64,000 nucleotides of DNA from SAR86 cluster bacterium (GCA_023703575.1 CP097969.1:434001-498000); one strand, 5' to 3'. Shown: positions 1 to 8,649, counted from the first letter of the stretch. A program made the numbers and translations. The notes: a model not told the origin generated them from the sequence alone.

Positions 1-543
1 TTTATTGTAGTAATTTATTTAGGCATTTTCGCTTTATCAGTTTCAAGTTCACCTATCTGTAATATCAATCAAGAACTTAATAAAGATACTGCAGCTAAAT
101 TAAGTGAATTTAGAGATCAGACCTATTCAACTTGTTTAACATGTGCTGATAATTCTTGTCAGTTGAAAAACTGGCCTGAAGAAAAAAAAGGGGATGAGAC
201 AGTGTGTAAACTTCTTTTTTGCACACCTAGTTATGTTTCCAAATTTTTTGAAAAGCCCGATAACGTTAAATCAGGCAAAACTAAAATTGAATTTTCCTAC
301 ATCATTAATTCAAAGGGGAAAATTAAAGAGGTAGAAGTAAAATCTGCCAAAGGTGCTATGAATGCTAGGGAGTCTTATAAATACTTACAAAGCTTTACTT
401 CTAAAACTCAATTTGAGCCCTTATTAGTTAATGATAAGGCAATTACATTAATTAATCTTGAAGGGGAGCATATTGCCTATACAGGAAAATATGAAGACAT
501 TGATAAAAATATGCCAGTTAATCAAGGGATTTGGAGAAATTAG
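1..543 (+). CDS. Exported TonB C-terminal-like protein (5' partial)
   Basis: The reading frame is open from the first base, so the gene begins before the window; a TTG at 163 is unlikely to be the true start. The first visible residues are hydrophobic (about 15) and are followed by a cysteine-rich stretch, consistent with a signal peptide or membrane anchor. The last 80 residues have the beta-strand rhythm of the TonB C-terminal domain: an IEFSYIINSKGKIKEVEV strand pair, then a helix, then QFEPLLVNDKAI, which resembles the usual F-x-P-x-x-x-G-x-P-V ending. A role in energy transduction or periplasmic protein contact is inference. It ends 15 bp before the sulfotransferase gene. Confidence 0.5.
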   Translation, partial: FIVVIYLGIFALSVSSSPICNINQELNKDTAAKLSEFRDQTYSTCLTCADNSCQLKNWPEEKKGDETVCKLLFCTPSYVSKFFEKPDNVKSGKTKIEFSYIINSKGKIKEVEVKSAKGAMNARESYKYLQSFTSKTQFEPLLVNDKAITLINLEGEHIAYTGKYEDIDKNMPVNQGIWRN

Positions 544-558
544 ATAGATTTAAATTAG

Positions 559-1650
559 ATGATCGAGAAATCTAAGCTTATTCGTGAATTAGAATTAGTT
601 TCCACGGATAAGGATTTTATGGAGCCATTTAATGTATTGATAGATTCCCTCAATGATGAGGCTAATTTAGGTTCTATCGGTCAAATAGCTGTTGAATATC
701 AATTAAAACAACATATAAATAATCGAATACTTATCGATAAGGCTTATAGTTTAAAAAAGCATTCAGTATCAAAACCTCTCATTGTCATTGGTTTGCCTAG
801 ATCAGGAACAACATTTCTATTTAATCTTTTAAGCAAAGATCAAGATAACAGAAGCCCCTTGTTTTGGGAGATGATGAAGCCTTTTCCTTTGCTAAAAAAA
901 GATGGCTTAAGAAAGAAGGCTAGAATATTCCAATCTGATTTAATTTTATTCTTTAAAGAAAGATTAATCCCAAATCTTGATAATCTTCACAAAATAAAAT
1001 CTATTAGTCCTGAAGAATGTTTATTAATTAAGGTATTTGGTCTGCAAAGTATTTTATATTTCTATATGGCGAATGTTCCTACTTACTTAAATTATTTATC
1101 AAATTGTGATACTCGGATTAGTTATTCATGGCACTATAAATTTTTAAGTATTCTTGAGAATCAACTTAAGCCCAAGAGATGGTTGCTCAAAGACCCCAGT
1201 CACTTAGGTAATCTTAAGGAAATATTAAGCGTTTACCCTGATGCATGCTTTATTCACATTACTCGAGATCCTGTTGAAACTATTCCTTCAATTTGTAGCT
1301 TAACCGCCCAAGTAAGAAAAGGGTTCTCGAAAGATTTGGATAGAAAACGCTTAGGTCAAGACACACTTAATTTTTGGGCAAAATCAAATGACAAAAATGA
1401 GGCCCAAAGATCTGATTTATCCTCAAATCAATATATGCAAGTTCAATACGATGATTTATTAGATGATCCAATTAATTTAATAAAAGACATATACAGGAAT
1501 TTTTCTATTTCGTTGGATGATCAAACTCTGTCTCTTATGAATGCTTACATCGGGGAAGATTCTAATGATGCGAAAGCTGAACACAAATATTCTCTAGAAG
1601 ATTATGGACTTGAAAGGAGAGAAGTACATAATAAGCTGGATTATTCTTAA
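559..1650 (+). CDS. Sulfotransferase family protein
   Basis: This 363-residue protein should transfer a sulfuryl group from PAPS to an unknown acceptor. The 5'-phosphosulfate binding loop is GLPRSGTTFLFNLL at about residues 76-89. The 3'-phosphate region is HITRDPVETIPSIC near residue 233, preceded by WLLKDPSHLGNL, as in bacterial Sulfotransfer_3-type proteins. No signal peptide is visible, so it is probably cytoplasmic. Length is normal for the family. The ATG at 559 is the first start after the preceding stop. The next gene is a small kinase of the type that can resemble APS kinase, which fits a sulfate theme, but the substrate cannot be read from the sequence. Confidence 0.82.
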   Translation: MIEKSKLIRELELVSTDKDFMEPFNVLIDSLNDEANLGSIGQIAVEYQLKQHINNRILIDKAYSLKKHSVSKPLIVIGLPRSGTTFLFNLLSKDQDNRSPLFWEMMKPFPLLKKDGLRKKARIFQSDLILFFKERLIPNLDNLHKIKSISPEECLLIKVFGLQSILYFYMANVPTYLNYLSNCDTRISYSWHYKFLSILENQLKPKRWLLKDPSHLGNLKEILSVYPDACFIHITRDPVETIPSICSLTAQVRKGFSKDLDRKRLGQDTLNFWAKSNDKNEAQRSDLSSNQYMQVQYDDLLDDPINLIKDIYRNFSISLDDQTLSLMNAYIGEDSNDAKAEHKYSLEDYGLERREVHNKLDYS

Positions 1651-1664
1651 TTTATTACTTAAAT

Positions 1665-2075
1665 ATGAAAATTCTTGTTATGGGATTACCCGGGAGTGGT
1701 AAAACCTATTTGTCTGAAAGACTTCAGCCATTGTTAGAGTCTGCGTGGTTTAATGCTGATAAAGTTAGGTCTATGGCAGGTGATTGGGATTTTAGTGAGG
1801 AAGGTAGATTAAGGCAAAGTTTAAGAATGAAATCAATCGCTGATTTCGAATCACATCATAATAGGATTGTAATTTGTGACTTCGTCTGCCCAACTGAGGA
1901 AACTAGGAAGATATTTGATGCAGACGTAACTATTTGGCTCGATACCATCGTAGAAGGTCGTTTTGAAGACACAAATGCGTTATTTGAACCACCTTCTTCA
2001 GTTGATTTTCATATCACCGAATGGAATGATCACAATCATGAAGACATAGCAAAACAAATTAAAAAAAATGTTTGA
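1665..2075 (+). CDS. Small P-loop kinase (APS-kinase-like)
   Basis: The protein has 136 residues and opens with a textbook Walker A, GLPGSGKTYLSERL at residues 7-20, followed by WFNADKVR, which resembles the substrate-binding N-A-D-x-x-R segment of adenylylsulfate kinases. A second strand, VICDFVCPTEETR, fits the APS kinase core, where an aspartate and a P-T-x-x-x-R element follow. It is shorter than CysC (about 200 residues) and lacks much of the lid and C-terminal part. It overlaps the next gene by 8 bp, so the two are probably translated together. APS phosphorylation is possible because a sulfotransferase lies just upstream, but another small-molecule kinase role cannot be excluded. Confidence 0.6.
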   Translation: MKILVMGLPGSGKTYLSERLQPLLESAWFNADKVRSMAGDWDFSEEGRLRQSLRMKSIADFESHHNRIVICDFVCPTEETRKIFDADVTIWLDTIVEGRFEDTNALFEPPSSVDFHITEWNDHNHEDIAKQIKKNV

Positions 2076-2460
2076 TTGGAAAAAACCTACAGTTCAAATG
2101 CTCGGCAGATGGCAACCTTGGCATACTGGACATCAAGAATTATTTAAAAGAGCAATAAAAAAAACTGGTCAAGTTATCATACAAGTCCGGGATGTACATG
2201 GTGCTTCAGGTGGTGATGGCCAAGATGATAACCCCTTTGATTGGGATGAAGTTTGTCGAAATATTTCTGATGGACTCCTTGAAGACGGATATCAAAGAGG
2301 AATTCACTATGAAATTATGATTGTTCCTAACATCGTGAATATCACTTATGGAAGGGGAGTTGGATATGTCTTTGAAGAGGAAACTTTTGACGAATCGGTA
2401 ACTAGAATCAGTGCAACTAAGATAAGAAAAAAAATGAGAGAAGAAGGAGATCTGGATTAA
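2068..2460 (+). CDS. Cytidylyltransferase-like nucleotidyltransferase
   Basis: This 130-residue protein is a minimal HxGH nucleotidyltransferase. It shows GRWQPWHTGHQELFKRA at residues 13-29, with the HTGH nucleotide-binding signature, and ISATKIRKKMRE near the C-terminus, which matches the second family motif (I-S-x-T-x-I-R). Such enzymes join a nucleoside monophosphate to a phosphorylated substrate and release pyrophosphate. The substrate is unknown. The start overlaps the stop of the kinase gene, which suggests that kinase and transferase act in sequence on one metabolite. A link to sulfate activation is only suggested by context; ATP sulfurylases share this fold but are much larger. Confidence 0.62.
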   Translation: MFDWKKPTVQMLGRWQPWHTGHQELFKRAIKKTGQVIIQVRDVHGASGGDGQDDNPFDWDEVCRNISDGLLEDGYQRGIHYEIMIVPNIVNITYGRGVGYVFEEETFDESVTRISATKIRKKMREEGDLD

Positions 2461-2463
2461 AGC

Positions 2464-3420
2464 ATGAAAATTTGCATAAGTGAGTTTACCTATAATTCTT
2501 TTGAAGAACTGCTAGAAAATAACTTCAAAAATGATGAGTTCATTCTTATAGATTCAGAGGCAAATATAATCTCAGGAGAGGGTAAGCCAGATATTGCTTT
2601 GGTCTCTTACGAACTTATGTTCAAGGCTTTGAAGTCAGAAAGTTTTTTTGAAAAATATCTCGCTTTGATTGATGAGTGTTCTTTTGTTCAAGGATCATGG
2701 GCTGGCACCGAATCTCCTCAAGCACAAGCCTTGATCTCTCATGCTAAAATTTTTTCTCACGGAGGCGGTCTTCATGCTATTCCAATAGCGACTTATGTTT
2801 TTGCACAGATTTTAAGATCAATAAAGTCTATAGATGCTCATATTGAACTTCAAAGAGAAAAGAGTTGGAAGCAAATGATGTCTGTCGGAGAGCTTACGGA
2901 TATGACAATAGGAATTACTGGATTTGGTGGTATAGGACAAGAAGTGGCAAGACTAGCTAAGGCTTTTCGTATGAATGTATTCGCTACGAAGAGAACACCT
3001 GTTGTGTCAGATAATCTTGACAGGCTGTTTAAACCAAGTGAACTAGATGAAATGCTTCCTCTTTGTGATTTCGTAGTAAATTGTCTTCCATCAAGCGACG
3101 AGACCTATAAAGTTTTTTCAAAGTCTCGATTTGACTTAATGAAAACTTCCTCGATGTTCATAAATGTTGGTAGAGGGGAATCAGTAGATGAAGTTAGCCT
3201 TGCTGAAGCTCTTAAAGAAAAAATGATACTGTGTGCTGCTATTGATACAACCGATCCAGAACCTCTCGATTCTGATTCACCTTTGTGGACTCTAGAAAAT
3301 TGTTTCATTACCCCTCACGATTCAGCATGGGGTCCAAGGGCACCTTTGAGAGCAGTTGAGCTGTTTATTGATAATTACAGACGTTTGAAAGAGGGAAAAA
3401 AATTACTCAATCAAGTATAA
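2464..3420 (+). CDS. D-isomer-specific 2-hydroxyacid dehydrogenase
   Basis: The 318-residue protein reduces a 2-keto acid or oxidises a D-2-hydroxyacid with NAD(P). The Rossmann glycine motif is ITGFGGIGQEVARLAK around residue 150. The family triad can be followed in NVGRGESVDE (Arg, about 237), TTDPEPLD (Glu, about 263) and TPHDSAWGP (His, about 285). N- and C-terminal catalytic segments wrap the cofactor domain in the normal order and the length is typical. It begins 3 bp after the nucleotidyltransferase gene, so it is the last gene of the small kinase operon, which ends at a strong terminator. The exact substrate is unknown. Confidence 0.82.
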   Translation: MKICISEFTYNSFEELLENNFKNDEFILIDSEANIISGEGKPDIALVSYELMFKALKSESFFEKYLALIDECSFVQGSWAGTESPQAQALISHAKIFSHGGGLHAIPIATYVFAQILRSIKSIDAHIELQREKSWKQMMSVGELTDMTIGITGFGGIGQEVARLAKAFRMNVFATKRTPVVSDNLDRLFKPSELDEMLPLCDFVVNCLPSSDETYKVFSKSRFDLMKTSSMFINVGRGESVDEVSLAEALKEKMILCAAIDTTDPEPLDSDSPLWTLENCFITPHDSAWGPRAPLRAVELFIDNYRRLKEGKKLLNQV

Positions 3421-3446
3421 AAAAGGCCGCTAACGCGGCCTTTTTA
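3421..3446. terminator. Bidirectional intrinsic terminator
   Basis: A perfect hairpin, GGCCGC-TAAC-GCGGCC, is flanked by A5 on the left and T5 on the right. It sits between the convergent 2-hydroxyacid dehydrogenase (+) and aldehyde dehydrogenase (-) genes and can stop transcription from both sides. Confidence 0.93.
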
Positions 3447-3458
3447 GTTAGATAAGAT

Positions 3459-4889
3459 TTAGCCTGTAAAGCCCACAACCGCTTTAACTTCCAAGAATTC
3501 TTCGAATCCAAATATACCCCATTCTCTTCCATTTCCAGACTGTTTATACCCACCAAAAGGAGTTGTGAAATCTGCACCAGCTCCGTTAATGGCTATACTT
3601 CCAGCTCTTATTCTGTTCGCAACTTTTTTAGCATGCTCTACATCTCCAGATGATACATAACCGTAAAGGCCATACTCTGTATCATTAGCGATTTCAATTG
3701 CTTCTTCTTCATCTTTGTAAGGAAGAATTGAAAGAACGGGTCCGAATATCTCTTCCCTTGCAATTGTCATGTCGTTATTTACATTTGCAAATACTGTCGG
3801 TCTAACAAAGTATCCTGCATTTAGACCTTCAGGTTTTCCTGGTCCGCCCGCTACTAGTTCAGCTCCCTCTTCAATACCTTTCTCAATCAGACCCTGAATT
3901 TTATTGAATTGAACATCACTTACTACTGGTCCGATACCTGTATCTTCTGCAAAAGGATCACCCACTTTTGTAGCCTCAGCTGTTTTCTTCGCTATTTCTT
4001 TTGCCTCTTCATGCCTTGATTCTGGAACCAACATTCTGGTTGGAGCATTACAAGACTGGCCGCTATTATTGAAACAATGTTTTGCTCCACCTGATATAGC
4101 TGATTCAAAGTCTGCATCATCTAATATTATATTCGCAGATTTTCCTCCTAATTCTTGAGCTACTCTCTTAACAGTGTCCGCAGCACCTTTGGCAACGGCA
4201 ATACCTGCTCTTGTTGAACCAGTAAAAGACATCATATCAATACCCGGATGAGAAGACATAGCTTCACCAACTGTAGGACCATCACCATTTACAAGATTGA
4301 AAACTCCTGCGGGTACACCAGCTTCATGAAGTATCTCAGCAAAGATCATTGCATTTAAAGGAGCCATTTCAGTTGGTTTCAGAACCATCGTACATCCTGC
4401 AGCTAGTGCAGGCGCTACTTTGCAGGAGATCTGATTAATGGGCCAGTTCCATGGAGTAATCATACCTACAACACCTATAGGTTCGCGTCTTAAGACTGTT
4501 TTACCTCTTGTTTCTTCCCACTCAAAGTTTTGTAAGACTTCTATTGCTTGTGCAAAATGGCCAAGGCCTGTTGCGGCTTGAGCTGCCTTTGACAAAGATA
4601 ATGGAGCTCCCATTTCTGAAGAAATAGTTTCAGCTATTTCGTCATACCTAGATTGATAGACCTCAACAATCTTGCCAAGTATGGCTAATCTTTCTTCGAC
4701 TGTGGTTTGGCTAAAGCTATCAAAAGCTTTGGAGGCTGCTTTGACAGCGTTATCTACGTCAGCCGAAGTCCCCATAGCAATTTGTCCTATTACTTCTTCA
4801 TTAGAAGGATTTAAAACATCAAACATGTTTTTTCCTTCCACAGGATCAACCCATTCTCCGTTTATATAAAATTGTTCATAAGTTTTCAT
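3459..4889 (-). CDS. NAD(P)-dependent aldehyde dehydrogenase
   Basis: This 476-residue enzyme oxidises an aldehyde to the acid. The catalytic base lies in QELGGKSANIILDDAD and the nucleophile in NNSGQSCNAPTRM, both in the expected order; the cofactor-binding segment GVVGMITPWNWPINQ, the FTGSTRAG turn and the EEIFGPVLSI segment are also present. Length is normal for the superfamily. The start ATG is at 4889, with AGAGTAAT just upstream as a weak ribosome site. The substrate cannot be assigned; the family is often used for aliphatic or aromatic aldehydes. It lies downstream of the carboxylase subunit on the same strand, about 70 bp away. Confidence 0.9.
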   Translation of the reverse strand: MKTYEQFYINGEWVDPVEGKNMFDVLNPSNEEVIGQIAMGTSADVDNAVKAASKAFDSFSQTTVEERLAILGKIVEVYQSRYDEIAETISSEMGAPLSLSKAAQAATGLGHFAQAIEVLQNFEWEETRGKTVLRREPIGVVGMITPWNWPINQISCKVAPALAAGCTMVLKPTEMAPLNAMIFAEILHEAGVPAGVFNLVNGDGPTVGEAMSSHPGIDMMSFTGSTRAGIAVAKGAADTVKRVAQELGGKSANIILDDADFESAISGGAKHCFNNSGQSCNAPTRMLVPESRHEEAKEIAKKTAEATKVGDPFAEDTGIGPVVSDVQFNKIQGLIEKGIEEGAELVAGGPGKPEGLNAGYFVRPTVFANVNNDMTIAREEIFGPVLSILPYKDEEEAIEIANDTEYGLYGYVSSGDVEHAKKVANRIRAGSIAINGAGADFTTPFGGYKQSGNGREWGIFGFEEFLEVKAVVGFTG

Positions 4890-4960
4890 TATTACTCTCC
4901 GTATATTTGTACTGTAAGTATATATTAGGATTAGACAAAGTTAAGTTAAATTTACTTTGT

Positions 4961-6499
4961 TTACCTGCTCATTAGACTGGCTTTCAGTTGACTTTGAATT
5001 CTTTCAGCCCATAAAGAAATATATTTTCTTGTCTCCCTTGGATCTATTATTTCATGAACTGAAAAAGCTTCCGCCCTAGGAAAAGGATTTTGATTTTTAG
5101 CCATTTTTTCTTCTAGCTCTTTTCTTTTTGCTTCAGGATCTTCCGCCTCAGAAATTTCCTTTTTAAAAGCTACAGCTACTCCGCCTTCTAGTGGAAGCGG
5201 TCCAGACTCGGCAGAAGGCCAAGCGAGAACATAACCATCTGGACCATAATGGGCTGCAGCAGCTACCCCGAATGATTTTCTAATCATTACCGTAGTCCAT
5301 GGAACAGTAGATTCTGTAGTTGCTAATACTGCTTCAGTGCCATGTAAAATTGTTCCAGCCTTTTCTGCATCTGGTCCAATTAAGAATCCTGGTTCGTCTA
5401 CTAAGCTTACAATTGGAATATTAAAAGTGTCACATAATCGTATAAATCTCGTGGTTTTTTGAGCACCCTCTGCGGACATGGACCCAGCATAAAAATTTGA
5501 ATCATTAGCAAAAATCGCAACTGCATACCCATTAATCCTTGCAAAGCCCGTAATTATGCCTCGTCCATAATATCTAGTCATTTCAAAGAAAGATCCCTTA
5601 TCAAATATAAAATTGACAATGTCTCTCATTTCATAGGATCTTTTTCTATCTTTTGGAATAATTGATAGTAAATCTTCTTCCATTCTTTCTATAGGATCGT
5701 CACAATCTATTTTTTCAGTAATTTCATATTTATTTTGAGGAAAGTAAGAAAGGAACTTCTTGATTTGTAAGAATGCATCTTCTTCTGTGGAGGCAACATT
5801 ATCTGTCACGCCATTTACCTTGTGGATTTCTGAACCACCTAACTCTTCCTTAGACATCTTTTTCCCAAAAGCTCTTTCCACAACCGCAGGACCTGCAACA
5901 AGTATTTGAGCCGTTTCTTTTGTCATTACTCTAAAGTGTGAACCAACAAATCTAGCAGCAGGCATACCTGCAACAGGACCTAACGCTGCTGATGCTACTG
6001 GAATTTCTTTCAAAGTATCCGCAATAGATTTAAACCTAGACTTAGAAAAGACGGGATCACCTCCATAGCCTCCAGATTTTTTTCCAGGACCAGCAACAGA
6101 TCCGCCACCACCTTCATGAAGCCTGATAAGTGGGATTTTGTACTTAAGGGCAAGCTCCTCTGTATAAACACTTTTTCTTAGACCTGCTGAATTAGGTGAT
6201 CCACCTTTGACCGTAAAGTCTTCTCCACCAACTACTACTTGTTTATTATTAATTTTCCCAAAACCTAGGATAAAATTTGCAGGTGTTAAAGATTCCAACT
6301 TACCTTCATCATTAAGTTCTGACCCGCCTGCGATTTCACCTTGTTCTTGAAAAGAGTTAGGATCTAACAAAAGCTCTATTCTTTCTCTTAAAGTTAGCCT
6401 TCCTTTTGCATGTTGAAGCTTAATAGCATCCTTTCCACCTTGTGCTTTAGCAAGTTTTCTTCTTTTTTTAATTTCTGTTGTTTCTTTTTTCCAACTCAT
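4961..6499 (-). CDS. Acyl-CoA carboxylase, carboxyltransferase (beta) subunit
   Basis: The 512-residue protein belongs to the propionyl-/methylcrotonyl-/acyl-CoA carboxylase beta family. It transfers the carboxyl group from biotin to an acyl-CoA. The N-terminal crotonase-like half contains LRERIELLLDPNSFQE and a glycine-rich RLHEGGGGSVAG; the C-terminal half contains LVDEPGFLIGPDAEKAG and GAAHYGPDGYVLAWPS-like segments that form the acyl-CoA and biotin oxyanion sites. No biotin carboxylase (alpha) subunit is nearby, so its partner must be encoded elsewhere. The ATG at 6499 lies just past the tRNA-Arg gene, which may share transcription with it. Propionyl-CoA is the likeliest substrate but this is not proven. 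Confidence 0.85.
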   Translation of the reverse strand: MSWKKETTEIKKRRKLAKAQGGKDAIKLQHAKGRLTLRERIELLLDPNSFQEQGEIAGGSELNDEGKLESLTPANFILGFGKINNKQVVVGGEDFTVKGGSPNSAGLRKSVYTEELALKYKIPLIRLHEGGGGSVAGPGKKSGGYGGDPVFSKSRFKSIADTLKEIPVASAALGPVAGMPAARFVGSHFRVMTKETAQILVAGPAVVERAFGKKMSKEELGGSEIHKVNGVTDNVASTEEDAFLQIKKFLSYFPQNKYEITEKIDCDDPIERMEEDLLSIIPKDRKRSYEMRDIVNFIFDKGSFFEMTRYYGRGIITGFARINGYAVAIFANDSNFYAGSMSAEGAQKTTRFIRLCDTFNIPIVSLVDEPGFLIGPDAEKAGTILHGTEAVLATTESTVPWTTVMIRKSFGVAAAAHYGPDGYVLAWPSAESGPLPLEGGVAVAFKKEISEAEDPEAKRKELEEKMAKNQNPFPRAEAFSVHEIIDPRETRKYISLWAERIQSQLKASLMSR

Positions 6500-6507
6500 A
6501 ATTCTAG

Positions 6508-6581
6508 TGCCCCGTACAGGATTTGAACCTATGGCCTCTGGATTAGGAATCCAGCGCTCTATCCGACTGAGCTAACGGGGC
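6508..6581 (-). tRNA. tRNA-Arg (anticodon CCT)
   Basis: Read on the minus strand, a complete cloverleaf is seen. The acceptor stem is GCCCCGT with ACGGGGC, the D stem GCTC/GAGC, the anticodon stem CTGGA/TCCAG around the loop TTCCTAA (anticodon CCT, decoding AGG), and the T stem ATAGG/CCTGT around TTCAAAT. The discriminator base is A and the CCA tail is not encoded. Confidence 0.95.
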
Positions 6582-6642
6582 ATTTTAAAGACATTTTAGC
6601 AATTTAGTCTTGATTTTAAATTCTCTTTGATTATTATTCATT

Positions 6643-6697
6643 GAGCACCGATTTGAACCAGATTGCGGGTGCTTTATAAATACTGCTAAATAGGATA
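6643..6697 (+). promoter_or_regulatory. SAM-II-type (SAM-II/SAM-V) riboswitch
   Basis: The segment follows the SAM-II core closely. A first stem pairs GCACC (6645-6649) with GGTGC (6668-6672), enclosing GATTTGAACCAGATTGC. Then comes the conserved tail CTTTATAAATACTGCTAAA and an AGG that can pair back into the loop to form the pseudoknot. The known SAM-II class uses the same order (stem, GAUUUAACC loop, stem, AUAAAU, GCUAAA, AGG). It lies 57 bp upstream of metY, a methionine synthesis gene, the expected target. SAM binding is expected to lower metY expression. SAM-V shares this core, so the exact class is not settled. Confidence 0.88.
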
Positions 6698-6707
6698 CTT
6701 GAAGACA

Positions 6708-6741
6708 AACCTGTTTAGCGAAAGCTGGCAGGTTTTTTTTT
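6708..6741 (+). terminator. Intrinsic terminator between riboswitch and metY
   Basis: AACCTG pairs with CAGGTT, and an inner TTAGC-GAAA-GCTGG stem with a tetraloop extends it; nine T residues follow at 6733-6741. It lies between the riboswitch and the metY ribosome site (TGGAG), so it is well placed to act as the transcription-control part of the switch. Confidence 0.88.
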
Positions 6742-6753
6742 GGAGAAAATAAG

Positions 6754-8052
6754 ATGAGTAACGAAGGTAAAAATTTAGAAACAATAGCACTGCATGCAGG
6801 CTGGAGAGCAGATGCGACTACAGGATCAGTAGCTGTTCCCATACACCAAACAACTAGCTATCAGTTTGAAAGTACTGAAAAGGCTGCAGATCTATTCGCT
6901 TTAGCGGAATTAGGTAATATTTATACAAGAATAATGAATCCTACTACAGCTGTTCTCGAAGAGAGGATGGCAGCTCTTGATGGAGGTGCAGCTGGTTTAG
7001 CGGTTTCATCAGGACAAACCGCCTCGGCTTATTCCATTCAGAACCTAGCCAGAGCTGGAGATAATATTGTTGCCTCTTCTCATTTATATGGAGGTACTTA
7101 CAACCAGTTCAAAAACAATCTATCCGAAATGGGTATTGAAGTTAGATTCGTTGATCCAACAGATCCTTTGATGTTTATCAAGGCTTCAGACACCAAAACA
7201 CGAGCTTTTTTTGGAGAAACCCTACCTAATCCAAAGCTACAAGTTTTTCCTATTAAAGAAGTTGCAGATCTTGGAAGAAAAAATGGAATTCCTCTAATAG
7301 TCGATAATACTGCCGCTCCAATATTTTGTAGGCCCTTTGATCATGGGGCGGCAATAACTACCTACTCGACTACAAAATATATTGGAGGTCACGGAACTTC
7401 AATAGGAGGTTTAATAATAGATGGCGGAAATTTTGATTGGACCGAAGCTGGTCCAGAACGACAACCAACTCTTAATACACCTGATCCTTGCTATAACGGA
7501 GTAGTTTGGACTGAAGCTACTAAAGAAATGGGGCCGATAGCCTATATTATGAAAGCTAGAACTACCTTGCTTAGAGATTTAGGCGGAGCAATGAGTCCAT
7601 TTAATGCCTGGTCATTCATTCAGGGTCTTGAAACTTTACCTTTAAGGATGAGAGAGCACGGCAAGAATGCCCTTCAAGTTGCTCAATATCTTGAGGATAA
7701 TAGTCTTGTTTCTTCAGTAACTTATCCTGGAATTTCAGAAGGCATTAGTAAAGAGAGGGCAGATTCATATTTAACAGGCGGCTATGGTGCTTTAATAGGT
7801 TTTGAGTTACCTGGAGGAGTCGAAGCAGGAAGGAAATTTATTGATTCTTTAGAGCTTCTTTACCATGTTGCAAATATTGGAGACTCCAGATCACTGGCAA
7901 TTCATCCAGCCTCTACAACGCACAGTCAATTAACACCAAAAGAACAATTATCTGCTGGCGTAACACCTGGATATGTAAGACTATCAGTTGGTATAGAAAA
8001 TGTAGAAGATATTATTAACGATATTGATCAAGCCATTAAAGCGGCAAGTTAG
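6754..8052 (+). CDS. metY: O-acetylhomoserine sulfhydrylase
   Basis: The 432-residue PLP enzyme of the Cys/Met metabolism family makes homocysteine from O-acetylhomoserine and sulfide. Seen motifs are the N-terminal ETIALHAGWRADATTGSVAVPIH signature region, SSGQTASAYSI for cofactor contact, IVDNTAAPIFCRPFDHGA and the PLP-lysine segment YSTTKYIGGHGTSIGG. The length (about 430) and the long insert after the lysine match the MetY branch rather than cystathionine enzymes (about 390). The start ATG is preceded by GGAG at a 9-bp spacing. It is controlled by the upstream SAM riboswitch and terminator. The later cystathionine gamma-lyase-type gene at 52995 is a distant paralogue. Confidence 0.92.
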   Translation: MSNEGKNLETIALHAGWRADATTGSVAVPIHQTTSYQFESTEKAADLFALAELGNIYTRIMNPTTAVLEERMAALDGGAAGLAVSSGQTASAYSIQNLARAGDNIVASSHLYGGTYNQFKNNLSEMGIEVRFVDPTDPLMFIKASDTKTRAFFGETLPNPKLQVFPIKEVADLGRKNGIPLIVDNTAAPIFCRPFDHGAAITTYSTTKYIGGHGTSIGGLIIDGGNFDWTEAGPERQPTLNTPDPCYNGVVWTEATKEMGPIAYIMKARTTLLRDLGGAMSPFNAWSFIQGLETLPLRMREHGKNALQVAQYLEDNSLVSSVTYPGISEGISKERADSYLTGGYGALIGFELPGGVEAGRKFIDSLELLYHVANIGDSRSLAIHPASTTHSQLTPKEQLSAGVTPGYVRLSVGIENVEDIINDIDQAIKAAS

Positions 8053-8070
8053 TTTATCAAGGAAATTTAC

Positions 8071-8544
8071 CTAAAGCTTGGTTGGATTTTCTATACCAGG
8101 ATAAACTTCCTCTGGATCGAATACTTTTTCGGACTCGGTGAAATTTAGAATAACTTCATCATTTTCTATTGAATCGACTGATCGATAAAAGCATGATTTA
8201 TAACCAACATGACAGCTTGCCCCTAAGCCTCCTATGGTTACTTTCAGCCAGATGGAATCTTGATCATCATCTATAAGTATTTCATCTATTTTATGGACCA
8301 TTCCACTAGATTCACCTTTTTTCCATAAAGCTTTTCGACTCCTGCTCCAGTAGTGTGCTTCTTTAGTAAGAATTGTTTTATCTAAAGCTTCTTTATTCAT
8401 GTAACCATGCATTAACACCAAACCTGATTTAGTTTCAGTAACAACAACAGGGATGACGTCCTCTGCATTAAACTTGGGTGCAAGAATGTTCCCTTCTTCT
8501 ACAAATTCAACAGATGATCGTTGGGCAAATTTTATTTTATTCAC
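8071..8544 (-). CDS. hisI: Phosphoribosyl-AMP cyclohydrolase
   Basis: The 157-residue protein opens the purine ring of phosphoribosyl-AMP in histidine synthesis. Family marks are the HGYMNKEAL helix, HYWSRSRKALWKKGESSG, the metal-binding acidic run DDDQDSIWL, and the zinc cysteines in GASCHVGYKSCFYR. There is no HisE pyrophosphatase domain attached, so that activity must be elsewhere. The gene stands alone, 18 bp from the convergent metY gene and divergent from the ccm operon. Confidence 0.92.
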   Translation of the reverse strand: MNKIKFAQRSSVEFVEEGNILAPKFNAEDVIPVVVTETKSGLVLMHGYMNKEALDKTILTKEAHYWSRSRKALWKKGESSGMVHKIDEILIDDDQDSIWLKVTIGGLGASCHVGYKSCFYRSVDSIENDEVILNFTESEKVFDPEEVYPGIENPTKL

Positions 8545-8649
8545 AATTTTTCCTATTAAGAAGTTTCATTTTAACAGAACATAATTGTCCCAAGCCATTA
8601 GCATCTAAAATTCAGTTTAAAGGAGTTTTTTGTTAAAATAGATTTATCA

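Noticed and set aside
4935-4960. Terminator after the carboxylase gene (ACAAAGT-N12-ACTTTGT)
   Set aside because: The stem is AT-rich and there is no T-run in the transcript direction; left out as a terminator.
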